Counted from the first letter of the stretch, positions 8,000-17,335 are shown. The stretch is DNA of 64,000 bases from Stenotrophomonas sp. ISL-67 (GCF_018612915.1 NZ_JAGGRL010000010.1:1-64000); one strand, 5' to 3'. Translations and numbers: made by a program. Notes: generated from the sequence alone by a model not told the origin.

Positions 8000-9907
8000 A
8001 TGACGCCTTGGCAGGACCGCTTTACGAGTCTGCTTCCCCGTGCCGCCATCGTAGTCCACGACCTGTTCATGGTCTGGGCCTGCTGGCAACTCCTGCATGC
8101 GGGTCGCTATTCAATGCTGGCCGACGCGCCTGCGTTGCCCCTGTGGAACATCGACACCACCCTGGTGCTTGTCATCCAGGCCGTGGTGTTCTGGCGCGTG
8201 GGCCTGTACCGCGGCCTGTGGCGTTTTGCCAGCGTGGCCGACCTGCTGCACATCTTCAAATCCAGTTTCATCGGCCTGCTGGCCATCGTGGTCGTGCTGG
8301 CCTACAAGCGCTTCAATGGCGTACCGATGTCGGTGCTGGTGATCTATCCCTTTGCGCTGTCGGCGCTGCTGGGCGCGCCGCGCCTGCTGTACCGGGCATG
8401 GAAGGACTACCAGGCGCTGCAGTCGGATGCGACCGCGCGGCGGGTATTGATCCTGGGCGCCGGGCAGGCGGCTGAAGCGCTGGTCCGCGACCTGCGCCGT
8501 TCGGGGGATTTCGAGCCGGTGGGCCTGCTCGACGATGCCCCGCACCTGCAGGGTGCAAAGCTGCAGGGCCTGCCCATCCTGGGCACGCTGGACGATGCCG
8601 CCTCGGTGGTACGCGAAACGGCGGCCAAGCTGCTGGTGATTGCCATCCCGTCGCTGGACGCCGCTGGCATGCAGCGGGTGGTGGCGATCTGCGAAAGCAC
8701 CGGCGTGCCATTCCGGATGGTGCCAAAACTCAACGACGTGATGCTGGGCCACTCACTGCCCGGTGAGCTGAAGGAAGTGGCGATCGAGGACCTGCTGGGA
8801 CGCAAGCCGATTCTGCCGGACTGGTCGCTGATCCGCGGCTGGCTGGGTGGGCGCACCGTGCTGGTGACCGGCGCCGGTGGCTCGATCGGCTCGGAACTGT
8901 GCCGCCAGTGCGCGCGCCACGGAGCAGGGCGGGTCGTGCTGCTGGAGATGAGCGAGCTGCTGCTGCTCACCATCGAGGCCGAACTCAAGCGCAGTTTCCC
9001 GGACCTGGTCGTGGAGGCGGTGCTGGGCGACTGCGGAGACCCGGCGGTGATCCGCCACGCCTTGTCGCTGTCGCAGGTCGACGCGGTATTCCATGCGGCC
9101 GCCTACAAGCAGGTGCCGGTGCTGGAACGCCAGTTGCGCGAAGCGGTCCGCAACAACATCCTGTCCACCGAAACGGTGGCGCGCGCCTGCGTGGAAGCGC
9201 GTATCGAGCATTTTGTGTTCATCTCCACCGACAAGGCGGTCGACCCGGTCAATGCGCTGGGCGCCAGCAAGCGCTACGCCGAGATGATCTGCCAGAGCCT
9301 GGACCAGAAGACCAGCCATACCCGCTTTGTCACCGTGCGTTTCGGCAACGTGCTGGCCTCGGCAGGCAGCGTGGTTCCGGTGTTCCGCGAGCAGATCCTC
9401 AAGGGCGGCCCGGTCACGGTCACCGACCCGGAAGTGACCCGTTACTTCATGACGATTCCCGAAGCCTGCCAGTTGATCCTGCAGGCGGCGGCGTCGGCGT
9501 CGCATGGGGCGATCTATACGCTCGACATGGGCGAGCCGGTGCCGATCCGGGTGCTGGCCGAGCAGATGATCCGCCTGGCGGGCAAGCAGCCGTACAAGGA
9601 CATCGCGATCATCTACACCGGTCTTCGTCCGGGCGAAAAGCTGCATGAGACCCTGTTCTATTCGGACGAGGACTACCGCCCGACCGCGCATCCCAAGATC
9701 CTCGAAGCCGGTGTACGCACCTTCGCCCGCGACCAGGTGCTGGGCAACGTGCCGCGCCTGCGCGAGGCGATCGCCAACTACGATACCGACGCCATCAACA
9801 GCATCCTGTTCGCGACCATGCCGGAATTTGCGCCGTTGCAACAGGAATCTCACGTCGAGTCGGCTAAGGTGCTTCCCTTTCCGGCACGAGAGGCCAACAG
9901 GCTGTGA
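8000..9907 (+). CDS. Membrane-bound nucleoside-diphosphate-sugar epimerase/dehydratase (WbpM/CapD/FlaA1 type)
   Basis: This 635-residue protein has four N-terminal membrane helices. A Rossmann CoA-binding-like domain follows (RRVLILGAGQAAEALVRDL, about 150-265). The C-terminal extended-SDR domain has the nucleotide motif VTGAGGSIGSELCR (about 293) and the catalytic region STDKAVDPVNALGASKR. Full-length WbpM-type enzymes are UDP-GlcNAc 4,6-dehydratases that make precursors of QuiNAc or FucNAc for O-antigen. The neighbouring WecA-like transferase and galU fit this. The stop codon overlaps the galU start by four bases. Confidence 0.92.
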   Translation: MTPWQDRFTSLLPRAAIVVHDLFMVWACWQLLHAGRYSMLADAPALPLWNIDTTLVLVIQAVVFWRVGLYRGLWRFASVADLLHIFKSSFIGLLAIVVVLAYKRFNGVPMSVLVIYPFALSALLGAPRLLYRAWKDYQALQSDATARRVLILGAGQAAEALVRDLRRSGDFEPVGLLDDAPHLQGAKLQGLPILGTLDDAASVVRETAAKLLVIAIPSLDAAGMQRVVAICESTGVPFRMVPKLNDVMLGHSLPGELKEVAIEDLLGRKPILPDWSLIRGWLGGRTVLVTGAGGSIGSELCRQCARHGAGRVVLLEMSELLLLTIEAELKRSFPDLVVEAVLGDCGDPAVIRHALSLSQVDAVFHAAAYKQVPVLERQLREAVRNNILSTETVARACVEARIEHFVFISTDKAVDPVNALGASKRYAEMICQSLDQKTSHTRFVTVRFGNVLASAGSVVPVFREQILKGGPVTVTDPEVTRYFMTIPEACQLILQAAASASHGAIYTLDMGEPVPIRVLAEQMIRLAGKQPYKDIAIIYTGLRPGEKLHETLFYSDEDYRPTAHPKILEAGVRTFARDQVLGNVPRLREAIANYDTDAINSILFATMPEFAPLQQESHVESAKVLPFPAREANRL

Positions 9908-10788
9908 CGAACAAGCGTATTCGCAAGGCGGTTTTCCCGGTGGCGGGACTGGGCACCCGGTTCCTTCCCGCAACCAAGACGGTTCCCAAGGAAATGCTGC
10001 CGATCATCGACCGGCCGTTGATCCAGTACGCTGTCGATGAGGCGATCGAAGCGGGGTGCGACACCCTGATCTTCATCACCAACCGCTACAAGCACGCGGT
10101 AGCCGATTACTTCGACAAAGCCTACGAGCTGGAACAGAAGCTGGAGCGGGCCGGCAAGACCGAGCTGCTCGAGCTGGTCCGCCACGTGCTGCCCGAAGGC
10201 GTACGTGCGGTCTTCGTCACCCAGACCGAGGCCTTGGGGCTGGGCCACGCAGTGCTGTGTGCCAAGGCCGTGGTGGGCGACGAACCGTTCGCCGTGCTGT
10301 TGCCGGATGACCTGATCTGGAACCGTGGCGACGGCGCGCTGAAGCAGATGGCAGATCTGAACGAAGCCACCGGCGCCAGCGTCATCGCGGTCGAAGACGT
10401 GCCGCACGAGAGTACTGCCAGCTACGGCATTGTCGCTACCGAAGCGTTCGATGGCAGCAAGGGCCGCATTTCGCAGATCGTGGAAAAGCCGAAGCCGGAG
10501 GACGCGCCGAGTGATCTGGCCGTGGTCGGTCGTTACGTGCTCAGCCCGAAGATCTTCGACCTGCTTGAAGCCACCGGCACGGGTGCGGGCGGCGAGATCC
10601 AGCTGACCGACGCGATCGCCGAGCTGCTGAAGACCGAAGAAGTGGATGCGTTCCGTTTCGAAGGCACGCGGTTCGACTGCGGTACGCATCTTGGCCTGGT
10701 CGAAGCCACCATCCGCTTCGCACTGGAAAGCCACAAGCTGGGCAAGCCGGCGCGCGAGAAGCTGGCGCAGATGCTGGCGGAGGATTGA
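9904..10788 (+). CDS. galU: UTP-glucose-1-phosphate uridylyltransferase
   Basis: This 294-residue enzyme makes UDP-glucose from UTP and glucose-1-phosphate, for LPS core, exopolysaccharide and trehalose. The nucleotidyltransferase signature PVAGLGTRFLPATKTVPKEM and IDRPLIQYAVDEAIEAG are seen at the N-terminus. It starts with GTG at 9904, in a four-base GTGA overlap with the previous stop, so translation is probably coupled. A strong terminator follows 31 bases after the stop and ends the lapA-galU run. Confidence 0.96.
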   Translation: MTNKRIRKAVFPVAGLGTRFLPATKTVPKEMLPIIDRPLIQYAVDEAIEAGCDTLIFITNRYKHAVADYFDKAYELEQKLERAGKTELLELVRHVLPEGVRAVFVTQTEALGLGHAVLCAKAVVGDEPFAVLLPDDLIWNRGDGALKQMADLNEATGASVIAVEDVPHESTASYGIVATEAFDGSKGRISQIVEKPKPEDAPSDLAVVGRYVLSPKIFDLLEATGTGAGGEIQLTDAIAELLKTEEVDAFRFEGTRFDCGTHLGLVEATIRFALESHKLGKPAREKLAQMLAED

Positions 10789-10819
10789 TCGCTGTGCGAT
10801 CAATCCGGCGATGAAAGAG

Positions 10820-10844
10820 GGCGGCCCGAAGGGCCGCCTTTTTT
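10820..10844 (+). terminator. Rho-independent terminator after galU
   Basis: An eight-base stem (GGCGGCCC / GGGCCGCC) with a GAA loop is followed by six T. Confidence 0.9.
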
Positions 10845-10845
10845 G

Positions 10846-10941
10846 GTAGCGCCGGCCGTTGGCCGGCCCTCACGGTAAAGGCAAAAAAAGGCGGCAGTGC
10901 CGCCTTTTTCTCCAATGTTGCCGGCCAACGGCCGGGGCTAC
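10846..10941. repeat. Inverted pair of SMAG repeats
   Basis: GTAG plus arms GCCGGCC/GGCCGGC at 10846-10868 is mirrored by a copy ending in CTAC at 10941. The pair brackets the terminator at 10883-10909 between convergent galU and fadA. Confidence 0.85.
10883..10909. terminator. Bidirectional terminator between galU and fadA
   Basis: The hairpin GGCGGC-AGT-GCCGCC is flanked by seven A on the left and five T on the right, so it can work on both strands. It is placed 70 bases beyond the fadA stop. Confidence 0.85.
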
Positions 10942-10978
10942 CAGGGGAATCGGTCAAGGCCGACTCCCCATCGCCGCG

Positions 10979-12187
10979 TCACAGCGATTCGAAGATGCCC
11001 GCAGCGCCCATGCCGGTGCCGATGCACATGGTGACCATGCCGTACTTCTGCTGGCGACGGCGCAGGCCGTGCAGCAGGGTGGCGGTACGGATCGCGCCGG
11101 TGGCGCCCAGCGGGTGGCCCAGGGCGATGGCGCCGCCCAGCGGGTTGACCTTGGACGGGTCCAGGCCGCAATCGCGGATCACCGCCAGCGACTGCGCGGC
11201 GAAGGCTTCATTGAGCTCGATCCAGTCCAGCTGGTCCTGGGTCAGGCCGGCCTGCTTGAGCGCCTTCGGGATCGCAGCGATCGGGCCGATGCCCATCACT
11301 TCGGGGCGCACGCCGGCGACCGAGAAGCTGACGAAGCGGGCCAGCGGCTTCAGGCCGTAGTCCTTGACCGCCTGCTCCGATGCCAGCAGCACCGCACCGG
11401 CACCGTCGCTCATCTGCGACGAGTTGCCAGCCGTGACCGTGCCGCCGAACTGGCCGTTGCGGAACACCGGGCGCAGCTTGGCCAGGCCTTCGGCCGACGA
11501 GTCCAGGCGCGGGCCTTCGTCGGTGTCGACGATGCGGTCGCGGGTGATGATGCGGCGGCCGTCGGCCAGGTCCGGCTGGCGGGTACGCACGTCATACGGG
11601 CTGATCTCATCCTTGAACTCGCCGTTCTGGATCGCGGCGATGGCCTTCTGGTGCGAGGCCAGGGCGAACGCATCCTGCTCCTCGCGCGAGACCTTCCATT
11701 CCTCGGCAACCTTCTCGGCGGTGATGCCCATGCCGTAGGCGATGGCCACGTGGTCGTTGTCGAACACGCTCGGTGCCATCGCGATCTTGTTGCCCATCAT
11801 CGGCACCATCGACATCGATTCGGTGCCGCCGGCCAGCATCAGGTCGGCGTTGCCGAGGCGGATCTGGTCGGCCGCCATCGCCACGGCCTGCAGGCCGGAG
11901 GAGCAGAAGCGGTTGACGGTCTGGGCGGCGATGGTGTCCGGCAGGCCGGCCAGCAGCACGCCGATGCGCGCCACGTTCATGCCCTGCTCGGCTTCGGGCA
12001 TGGCGCAGCCGATGATGGCGTCATCGATGCGGTTGACGTCGATGCCCGGTGCCTGCGCGACCACGGACTTGAGCACGTGGGCCAGCATGTCGTCGGGACG
12101 GGTATTGCGGAACACGCCCTTGGGCGCCTTGCCTACCGGGGTACGGGTGGCGGCGACGATGTAGGCGTCCTGGATCTGCTTGGTCAT
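10979..12187 (-). CDS. fadA: Acetyl-CoA C-acyltransferase (3-ketoacyl-CoA thiolase)
   Basis: This 402-residue thiolase cleaves 3-ketoacyl-CoA in the last step of fatty-acid beta-oxidation. The acylated Cys is in [12 protein letters not shown] (Cys95). [26 protein letters not shown] and the second catalytic Cys in MCIGTGMGA are all present. It lies 19 bases downstream of the FadB-type multifunctional gene on the same strand, the usual two-gene arrangement for the trifunctional complex. The PsrA-like regulator upstream is the likely controller. Confidence 0.94.
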   Translation of the reverse strand: MTKQIQDAYIVAATRTPVGKAPKGVFRNTRPDDMLAHVLKSVVAQAPGIDVNRIDDAIIGCAMPEAEQGMNVARIGVLLAGLPDTIAAQTVNRFCSSGLQAVAMAADQIRLGNADLMLAGGTESMSMVPMMGNKIAMAPSVFDNDHVAIAYGMGITAEKVAEEWKVSREEQDAFALASHQKAIAAIQNGEFKDEISPYDVRTRQPDLADGRRIITRDRIVDTDEGPRLDSSAEGLAKLRPVFRNGQFGGTVTAGNSSQMSDGAGAVLLASEQAVKDYGLKPLARFVSFSVAGVRPEVMGIGPIAAIPKALKQAGLTQDQLDWIELNEAFAAQSLAVIRDCGLDPSKVNPLGGAIALGHPLGATGAIRTATLLHGLRRRQQKYGMVTMCIGTGMGAAGIFESL

Positions 12188-12206
12188 TGTGGTGATTCCT
12201 TTGGGT

Positions 12207-14579
12207 TCAGTTGCGCAGCGGCTTGCCGGTCTTGAGCATGTGCGCGATGCGGGCCTGGGTCTTTTCCTGCTGGGCCAGCTCGACGAAGTGCTTGCGCTCC
12301 AGGGTCAGCAGCCACTCTTCGTCCACCAGCGTGCCGCGGTCCACTTCGCCACCACACAGCACGGTGGCGATGCGCACGGCGATCTCGTAGTCGTACGGGC
12401 TGATGAAGCGGCCCTCGAGCATGTTCACCAGCATCATCTTGAAGGTGGCGATACCGACGTCACCGGCCACCTGGATGCGGCGGGCCGGCATCGGCGGACG
12501 GTAGCCGCCTTCGGCCAGTGCCTGCACTTCGGCCTTGGCGATGTGCAGCGCTTCGAAGCTGTTGAACACCACCTTGTCGGTGGCGCGCATCAGGCCCAGT
12601 TCCTTGGCGTTGACCGCCGAGGTCGAGACCTTGGCCATGGCCACGGTTTCAAAGGTCTTCTTCAGCTCGGCGAACACGTCACCGCCCGGGCCGGCGGCCT
12701 GGGAGGCGCGCACCGCCAGTTCCTTCAGGCCACCACCGGCCGGCAGCAGGCCGACGCCGGCTTCCACCAGGCCGATGTAGCTTTCCAGTGCGGCCACGCT
12801 CTTGGCGCTGTGCATCTGGAACTCGCAGCCTCCCCCCAGGGCGAGGCCGCGCACGGCGGTCACCACCGGCACCAGCGAATACTTGATCGCCTGGCTGGTG
12901 CGCTGGAAGTTGTGGACCATTTCCTCGAACTGATCGACCTTGCCGGCCTGCAGCAGGCCGAGCGCGCCGGCCAGGTCGGCACCGGCGGAGAAGGGTTCCT
13001 TCTGCTGCCAGATCACCAGGCCCTTGTAGTCCTTCTCGGCGCGCTTGATCGCTTCCTGCAGGCCATTGAGCACGTGGTCGGACACGGTGTTCATCTTGGT
13101 CTTGAAGCTGACCACGGCGATACCGTCGCCGTCGTGCCACATGCGCACGCCGTCGTTTTCGAACACGGTTTCGCCGGGGCTGAAGGTCTCGCCCAGTAGC
13201 GGATCCGGGAAGCGCTGGCGCTGGTAGACCGGCAGCGCCGAACGCGGCAGCTTGGCGTTGCGGGTCGGGCTGTAGCTGCCTTCGGCGGCGTGCACGCCGT
13301 CGCGGCCGTCGAACACCCAGTCCGGCAGCGGGGCGTTGCTCATGCTCTTGCCGGCGACGATGTCATCGGCGATCCACTGCGCGACCTGCTTCCAGCCGGC
13401 GGCCTGCCAGGTTTCGAACGGGCCCAGCGACCAGCCGTAGCCCCAGCGGATGGCCAGGTCCACGTCGCGCGCGGTCTCGGCAATGTCGGCCAGGTGGTAG
13501 GCGCTGTAGTGGAACAGGTCGCGGAAGGTCGCCCACAGGAACTGCGCCTGCGGATGCTGGCTTTCGCGCAGCCTGGCGAACTTCTCGGCCGGGTTCTTGA
13601 TCTTCAGGATCTCGACCACTTCCGGGGCAGCGGTGCGATCAGCTGCGCGGTAGTCCTGCTTCTCCAGATCCAGCACCACGATGTCCTTGCCGACCTTGCG
13701 GAAGATGCCGGCGCCGGTCTTCTGGCCCAGCGCGCCCTTGGCGATCAGCGCGTCCAGCCACTTCGGCGACGCGAAATACTGATGCCACGGGTCGTTGGGA
13801 AGGGTATCGCCCATGGTCTTGATGACGTGGGCCATGGTGTCCAGGCCGACCACGTCGGAGGTGCGGTAGGTCGCCGACTTCGGGCGCCCGACCAGCGGGC
13901 CGGTCAGGCCATCGACCTCATCGAAGCCCAGGCCGAACTGCTGGGTGTGATGGATGGTGGACAGGATCGAGAACACGCCGATGCGGTTGCCGATGAAGTT
14001 CGGGGTGTCCTTGGCGTACACCACGCCCTTGCCCAGGGTGGTGACCAGGAAACTTTCCAGGCCTTCCAGCACGGCGGCGTCGGTGGTGGTGGCCGGGATC
14101 AGCTCGGCCAGGTGCATGTAACGCGGCGGATTGAAGAAGTGCACGCCGCAGAAACGGTGCCGCAGCTGTTCGGGCAGCACGTCGGCGAGCTTGTTGATGC
14201 CCAGGCCGGAGGTGTTGGAGGCCAGCACGGCGTGGTCGGCCACGAACGGCGCGATCTTTTTGTACAGGTCCTGTTTCCAGTCCATCCGTTCGGCGATGGC
14301 TTCGATGATCAGGTCGCAGTCCTTCAACTGCTCGAGCCCGGTCTCGTAGTTGGCCGGGGTGATCGCCTCGGCGTACGACTTGCTGGCGAGCGGGGCAGGG
14401 CTGAGCTTGCCAAGGTGGGCGATGGCCTTGAGCACGATGCCGTCGGCCGGACCTTCCTTGGCGGGAAGGTCGAACAGCACGGTGTCGACGCCGGCATTGG
14501 TCAGGTGGGCTGCGATCTGGGCACCCATGACGCCGGCACCCAGAACGGCGGCGCGGCGGACTAGCAGGGAATTGGACAT
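12207..14579 (-). CDS. fadB: 3-hydroxyacyl-CoA dehydrogenase / enoyl-CoA hydratase
   Basis: This is a 790-residue two-domain enzyme. The N-terminal part is an NAD-binding 3-hydroxyacyl-CoA dehydrogenase (AAVLGAGVMGAQIAAHL; FNPPRYMHLAELIP). The C-terminal part is an enoyl-CoA hydratase (PFSAGADLAGAL; VRGLALGGGCEFQMHSAK; GLVEAGVGLLPAGGG). The order is dehydrogenase first, the reverse of E. coli FadB and like Bacillus FadN. The ATG at 14579 (MSNSLLVRRAAVLG) is chosen because the nucleotide-binding fold begins there; the longer frame reads back through a REP element. It performs the middle two beta-oxidation steps and feeds FadA. Confidence 0.93.
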   Translation of the reverse strand: MSNSLLVRRAAVLGAGVMGAQIAAHLTNAGVDTVLFDLPAKEGPADGIVLKAIAHLGKLSPAPLASKSYAEAITPANYETGLEQLKDCDLIIEAIAERMDWKQDLYKKIAPFVADHAVLASNTSGLGINKLADVLPEQLRHRFCGVHFFNPPRYMHLAELIPATTTDAAVLEGLESFLVTTLGKGVVYAKDTPNFIGNRIGVFSILSTIHHTQQFGLGFDEVDGLTGPLVGRPKSATYRTSDVVGLDTMAHVIKTMGDTLPNDPWHQYFASPKWLDALIAKGALGQKTGAGIFRKVGKDIVVLDLEKQDYRAADRTAAPEVVEILKIKNPAEKFARLRESQHPQAQFLWATFRDLFHYSAYHLADIAETARDVDLAIRWGYGWSLGPFETWQAAGWKQVAQWIADDIVAGKSMSNAPLPDWVFDGRDGVHAAEGSYSPTRNAKLPRSALPVYQRQRFPDPLLGETFSPGETVFENDGVRMWHDGDGIAVVSFKTKMNTVSDHVLNGLQEAIKRAEKDYKGLVIWQQKEPFSAGADLAGALGLLQAGKVDQFEEMVHNFQRTSQAIKYSLVPVVTAVRGLALGGGCEFQMHSAKSVAALESYIGLVEAGVGLLPAGGGLKELAVRASQAAGPGGDVFAELKKTFETVAMAKVSTSAVNAKELGLMRATDKVVFNSFEALHIAKAEVQALAEGGYRPPMPARRIQVAGDVGIATFKMMLVNMLEGRFISPYDYEIAVRIATVLCGGEVDRGTLVDEEWLLTLERKHFVELAQQEKTQARIAHMLKTGKPLRN

Positions 14580-14604
14580 GTCGATAAGCCTTTGTTGGTT
14601 GGAA

Positions 14605-14629
14605 GCAGCCGGGCAGAGCCCGGCTCTAC
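14605..14629 (-). repeat. SMAG repeat overlapping the psrA-like stop codon
   Basis: On the minus strand it is GTAG followed by the arms AGCCGGGC/GCCCGGCT. The TAG is the stop codon of the TetR-family gene, and the hairpin sits between it and fadB. Confidence 0.85.
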
Positions 14630-15288
14630 GGGGTGGAAAGGGGCGTCGCCGCAGGGGTGGCCGCCGCGCTGGCGCGGAAACCGGCTTCGGCGAAATGGAT
14701 GAGTTCGTGGGCCGCATGGGCACGATGCGCCGCTTCGGTGACACCGGCGGGTCGCTTGATCAGGCCGAAATCGGCCATCGCGTAGGTGAGCGCGCCGGCC
14801 AGGAAGTCCAGCCGCCAATACAGCTCTTCCTTGCTCAGGCCGGGCACGCTGGCGGCGATTGCCTTGCCGAACTCGCGCAGGACGTGGCCGTAGTGATCGG
14901 AGAGGAACGTGCGCAGGTTGTCGTTCTTTTCCGCATACGCGCGCGCGATGACCCGCACGAAGGCGCCCCCGGTCTGGCGATCCTGGGCCATGGCCAGCGC
15001 CGGCTCGACGAAGGCGGCCAGCACCGGGCGCAGCTGCCCCGGATGTTCGCACCGCGCGGTCTCCAGCTGCGACAGGCGGGCAGCGGTCATTTCGTCCATG
15101 CGCCGGCGGAAGACCTCGTTGACCAGGTTCTCCTTGGAGCCGAAGTGGTAGTTCACCGCGGCGATGTTCACGTCGGCCTGGCTGGTCACCTGGCGCAGCG
15201 AGGTACCGGCGAACCCGTGCAGGGCGAACAGCTCCTCGGCAGCGCCGAGAATGCGGTCCTTGGTGGAAAAGTGAGCAGGTTTGGCCAT
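14626..15288 (-). CDS. TetR-family repressor, PsrA-like regulator of fatty-acid degradation
   Basis: This 220-residue protein has an N-terminal TetR helix-turn-helix: ILGAAEELFALHGFAGTS then LRQVTSQADVNIAAVNYHFG. This stretch is very close to Pseudomonas PsrA, a repressor of fadBA released by long-chain fatty acids. The start is ATG 15288 (MAKPAHFSTKDRIL); the longer frame begins with TTG inside the operator. A perfect PsrA-type box lies 18 bases upstream. Its location directly ahead of fadB on the same strand supports control of fadB-fadA and of itself. That it is the PsrA orthologue is inference from motif, operator and neighbours. Confidence 0.85.
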   Translation of the reverse strand: MAKPAHFSTKDRILGAAEELFALHGFAGTSLRQVTSQADVNIAAVNYHFGSKENLVNEVFRRRMDEMTAARLSQLETARCEHPGQLRPVLAAFVEPALAMAQDRQTGGAFVRVIARAYAEKNDNLRTFLSDHYGHVLREFGKAIAASVPGLSKEELYWRLDFLAGALTYAMADFGLIKRPAGVTEAAHRAHAAHELIHFAEAGFRASAAATPAATPLSTP

Positions 15289-15305
15289 GGGCGGGGCAGG
15301 GTTCA

Positions 15306-15323
15306 ATCAAACGATTGTTTGAT
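15306..15323 (-). promoter_or_regulatory. PsrA-type operator
   Basis: ATCAAAC-GATT-GTTTGAT is a perfect palindrome with seven-base arms. It fits the published PsrA consensus of (G/C)AAAC, 2-4 bases, GTTT(G/C). It sits 18 bases upstream of the repressor start codon. Confidence 0.75.
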
Positions 15324-15384
15324 ATTAGACCTGGCTGAGGCGGGAGGCATGCTGCGCCGCAGCAGAAGTGGGGAGCGGTTCACG

Positions 15385-15572
15385 TGGTGCCACGCCCTGC
15401 GTGGCAGTCGACCTTGTCTGAACGCGGCGCCTGGTTTCGTCCGGGTTCGGCCTGCCGCGCCGCCGCCCTTCGTCCGGATTTGGCCTGCCACGCAGCCTCC
15501 TTCGTCCGGATTGGGCCTGCCACGCAGCCTCCTTCGTCCAGATTCGGCCTGCCACGCAGGGCGTGGCACTAC
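15385..15572. repeat. REP pair enclosing four ~32-base tandem repeats
   Basis: The 404-base gap between the PsrA-like gene and ndk holds no gene. A REP half (GCCACGCCCTGCGTGGC) begins near 15388 and its inverted partner ends with CTAC at 15572. Between them are four tandem copies starting at 15436, 15469, 15501 and 15533, each beginning TTCGTCC and containing GGCCTGCC. The last copy merges into the right REP arm. Confidence 0.8.
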
Positions 15573-15621
15573 CGTAGATTTGGGGGAGGCTGTAGAATCA
15601 CCGCCACGTATATAGGCTAAG

Positions 15622-15646
15622 CCCGCGTTTCGACGCGGGTTTTTTT
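15622..15646 (+). terminator. Strong terminator upstream of ndk with no gene before it
   Basis: CCCGCGT-TTCG-ACGCGGG (seven-base stem, TTCG tetraloop) is followed by seven T. No plus-strand gene precedes it for several kilobases. It may end a short untranslated RNA or attenuate transcription into ndk. Confidence 0.75.
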
Positions 15647-15693
15647 CATGTTACTCTCGGGCTGATCAGTGGCCCGCCCAACGGAGAATTCCC

Positions 15694-16119
15694 ATGGCGC
15701 TGGAGCGCACCCTTTCCATCATCAAGCCGGACGCCGTCGCCAAGAACGTCATCGGTGAAATCTACGCCCGCTTCGAGAAGGCTGGCCTGAAGGTCGTGGC
15801 TGCCAAGTACAAGCAGCTGTCGCGCCGCGAAGCCGAAGGCTTCTACGCCGTGCACAAGGAACGTCCGTTCTTCAACGCGCTGGTCGAGTTCATGATCTCC
15901 GGCCCGGTGATGATCCAGGCGCTGGAAGGCGCCAACGCCGTGCTGGCCCACCGCGACCTGCTGGGCGCCACCAATCCGAAGGACGCTGCGCCGGGCACCA
16001 TCCGCGCCGACTTCGCCGATTCCATCGATGCCAATGCCGCCCACGGCTCGGACTCGGTCGAGAATGCCGCGATTGAAATCGCGTACTTCTTCGCCGCGAC
16101 CGACGTGGTCTCGCGCTGA
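15694..16119 (+). CDS. ndk: Nucleoside diphosphate kinase
   Basis: This 141-residue enzyme moves the terminal phosphate from ATP to other nucleoside diphosphates. The opening [20 protein letters not shown] and [14 protein letters not shown] are family-typical. The active-site His region is [16 protein letters not shown], with the catalytic His about residue 117. The Shine-Dalgarno GGAGAA precedes ATG 15694. It is followed closely by rlmN, the conserved gammaproteobacterial order. Confidence 0.97.
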   Translation: MALERTLSIIKPDAVAKNVIGEIYARFEKAGLKVVAAKYKQLSRREAEGFYAVHKERPFFNALVEFMISGPVMIQALEGANAVLAHRDLLGATNPKDAAPGTIRADFADSIDANAAHGSDSVENAAIEIAYFFAATDVVSR

Positions 16120-16129
16120 GAGTAATGCC

Positions 16130-17335
16130 GTGAACGAGGTCGTACAGCCCACCGCCATCCCCGTCGTGCTCGATCAGGGCGCGCCGGTGGCCAAGCAGAA
16201 CCTGCTCGACCTCGATCGCGAGGGATTGGAGCGCTTCTTCGCCGGGACACTCGGCGAAGCGCGCTACCGTGCCCACCAGGTGATGAAGTGGATCCACCAC
16301 CACTACGTCACCGATTTCGATGAAATGACCGACCTGGGCAAGGCGTTGCGCGCCAAGCTCAAGCAGCATGCCGAGGTCCGTGTTCCCAACATCGTGTTCG
16401 ACAAGCCCTCCGCCGACGGTACCCACAAATGGCTGCTGGCCATGGGCACCGACGGCAAGAACGCGATCGAAGCGGTGTACATCCCGGACAAGAACCGCGG
16501 CACGCTGTGCGTGTCGTCGCAGGTGGGCTGCGCGCTGAACTGCACGTTCTGCTCCACGGCCACCCAGGGCTTCAACCGCAACCTCTCCACCGCCGAGATC
16601 ATCGGCCAGGTGTGGGTCGCGGCGCGCCACCTGGGCAACATCCCGCACAAGCAGCGTCGTCTCACCAACGTGGTGATGATGGGCATGGGCGAGCCGTTGA
16701 TGAATTTCGACAACGTCGTGCGCGCGATGAGCGTGATGCGCGATGACCTGGGCTACGGCCTGGCCAACAAGCGCGTGACCCTGTCAACCTCCGGCCTGGT
16801 GCCGCAGATCGACCGCCTGTCCGCGGAAAGCGATGTGTCGCTGGCGGTGTCGCTGCATGCACCCAACGATGCGCTGCGCGAGACCCTGGTGCCGCTCAAC
16901 AGGAAGTACCCGATCGTCGAACTGATGGCGTCGTGCGCGCGCTACCTGCGTGCCAACAAGCGCCGTGAATCGGTGACGTTCGAGTACACCCTGATGAAGG
17001 GCATCAATGACCAGCCCGAGCACGCCCGCCAGCTGGCGCGGCTGATGCGCCAGTTCGACAATGCGGTGCAGGCATCGCATTCGGGCAAGGTCAACCTGAT
17101 TCCGTTCAATCCGTTCCCGGGTACCCGTTACGAGCGGTCCGGTGACACGGAGATCCGCGCCTTCCAGAAGATCCTGCTCGATTCGCAGGTGCTGACCATG
17201 GTGCGGCGCACCCGTGGCGACGATATCGATGCCGCCTGTGGCCAGCTCAAGGGCCAGGTGATGGATCGTACCCGCCGCCAGGCCGAGTTCAACAAGACAC
17301 TCCAGGAGGGGAAAAACCGGGATGCCGCTGCCTGA
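16130..17335 (+). CDS. rlmN: Dual-specificity 23S rRNA/tRNA adenine-C2 methyltransferase RlmN
   Basis: This 401-residue radical-SAM enzyme methylates A2503 of 23S rRNA and A37 of some tRNAs. The iron-sulfur motif [19 protein letters not shown] follows CVSSQVG. Downstream are [14 protein letters not shown], a SAM-contact loop, and a C-terminal Cys in [11 protein letters not shown] that serves in the ping-pong mechanism. The GTG at 16130 is selected because the protein family begins with this N-terminal segment and the longer frame overlaps ndk. Its last 14 bases overlap the pilF-type lipoprotein gene. Confidence 0.95.
   Translation: MNEVVQPTAIPVVLDQGAPVAKQNLLDLDREGLERFFAGTLGEARYRAHQVMKWIHHHYVTDFDEMTDLGKALRAKLKQHAEVRVPNIVFDKPSADGTHKWLLAMGTDGKNAIEAVYIPDKNRGTLCVSSQVGCALNCTFCSTATQGFNRNLSTAEIIGQVWVAARHLGNIPHKQRRLTNVVMMGMGEPLMNFDNVVRAMSVMRDDLGYGLANKRVTLSTSGLVPQIDRLSAESDVSLAVSLHAPNDALRETLVPLNRKYPIVELMASCARYLRANKRRESVTFEYTLMKGINDQPEHARQLARLMRQFDNAVQASHSGKVNLIPFNPFPGTRYERSGDTEIRAFQKILLDSQVLTMVRRTRGDDIDAACGQLKGQVMDRTRRQAEFNKTLQEGKNRDAAA

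Noticed and set aside
15385-15572. Possible CRISPR-like array
   Set aside because: Repeats are directly tandem with no spacers of constant unique sequence, and no cas genes are nearby.
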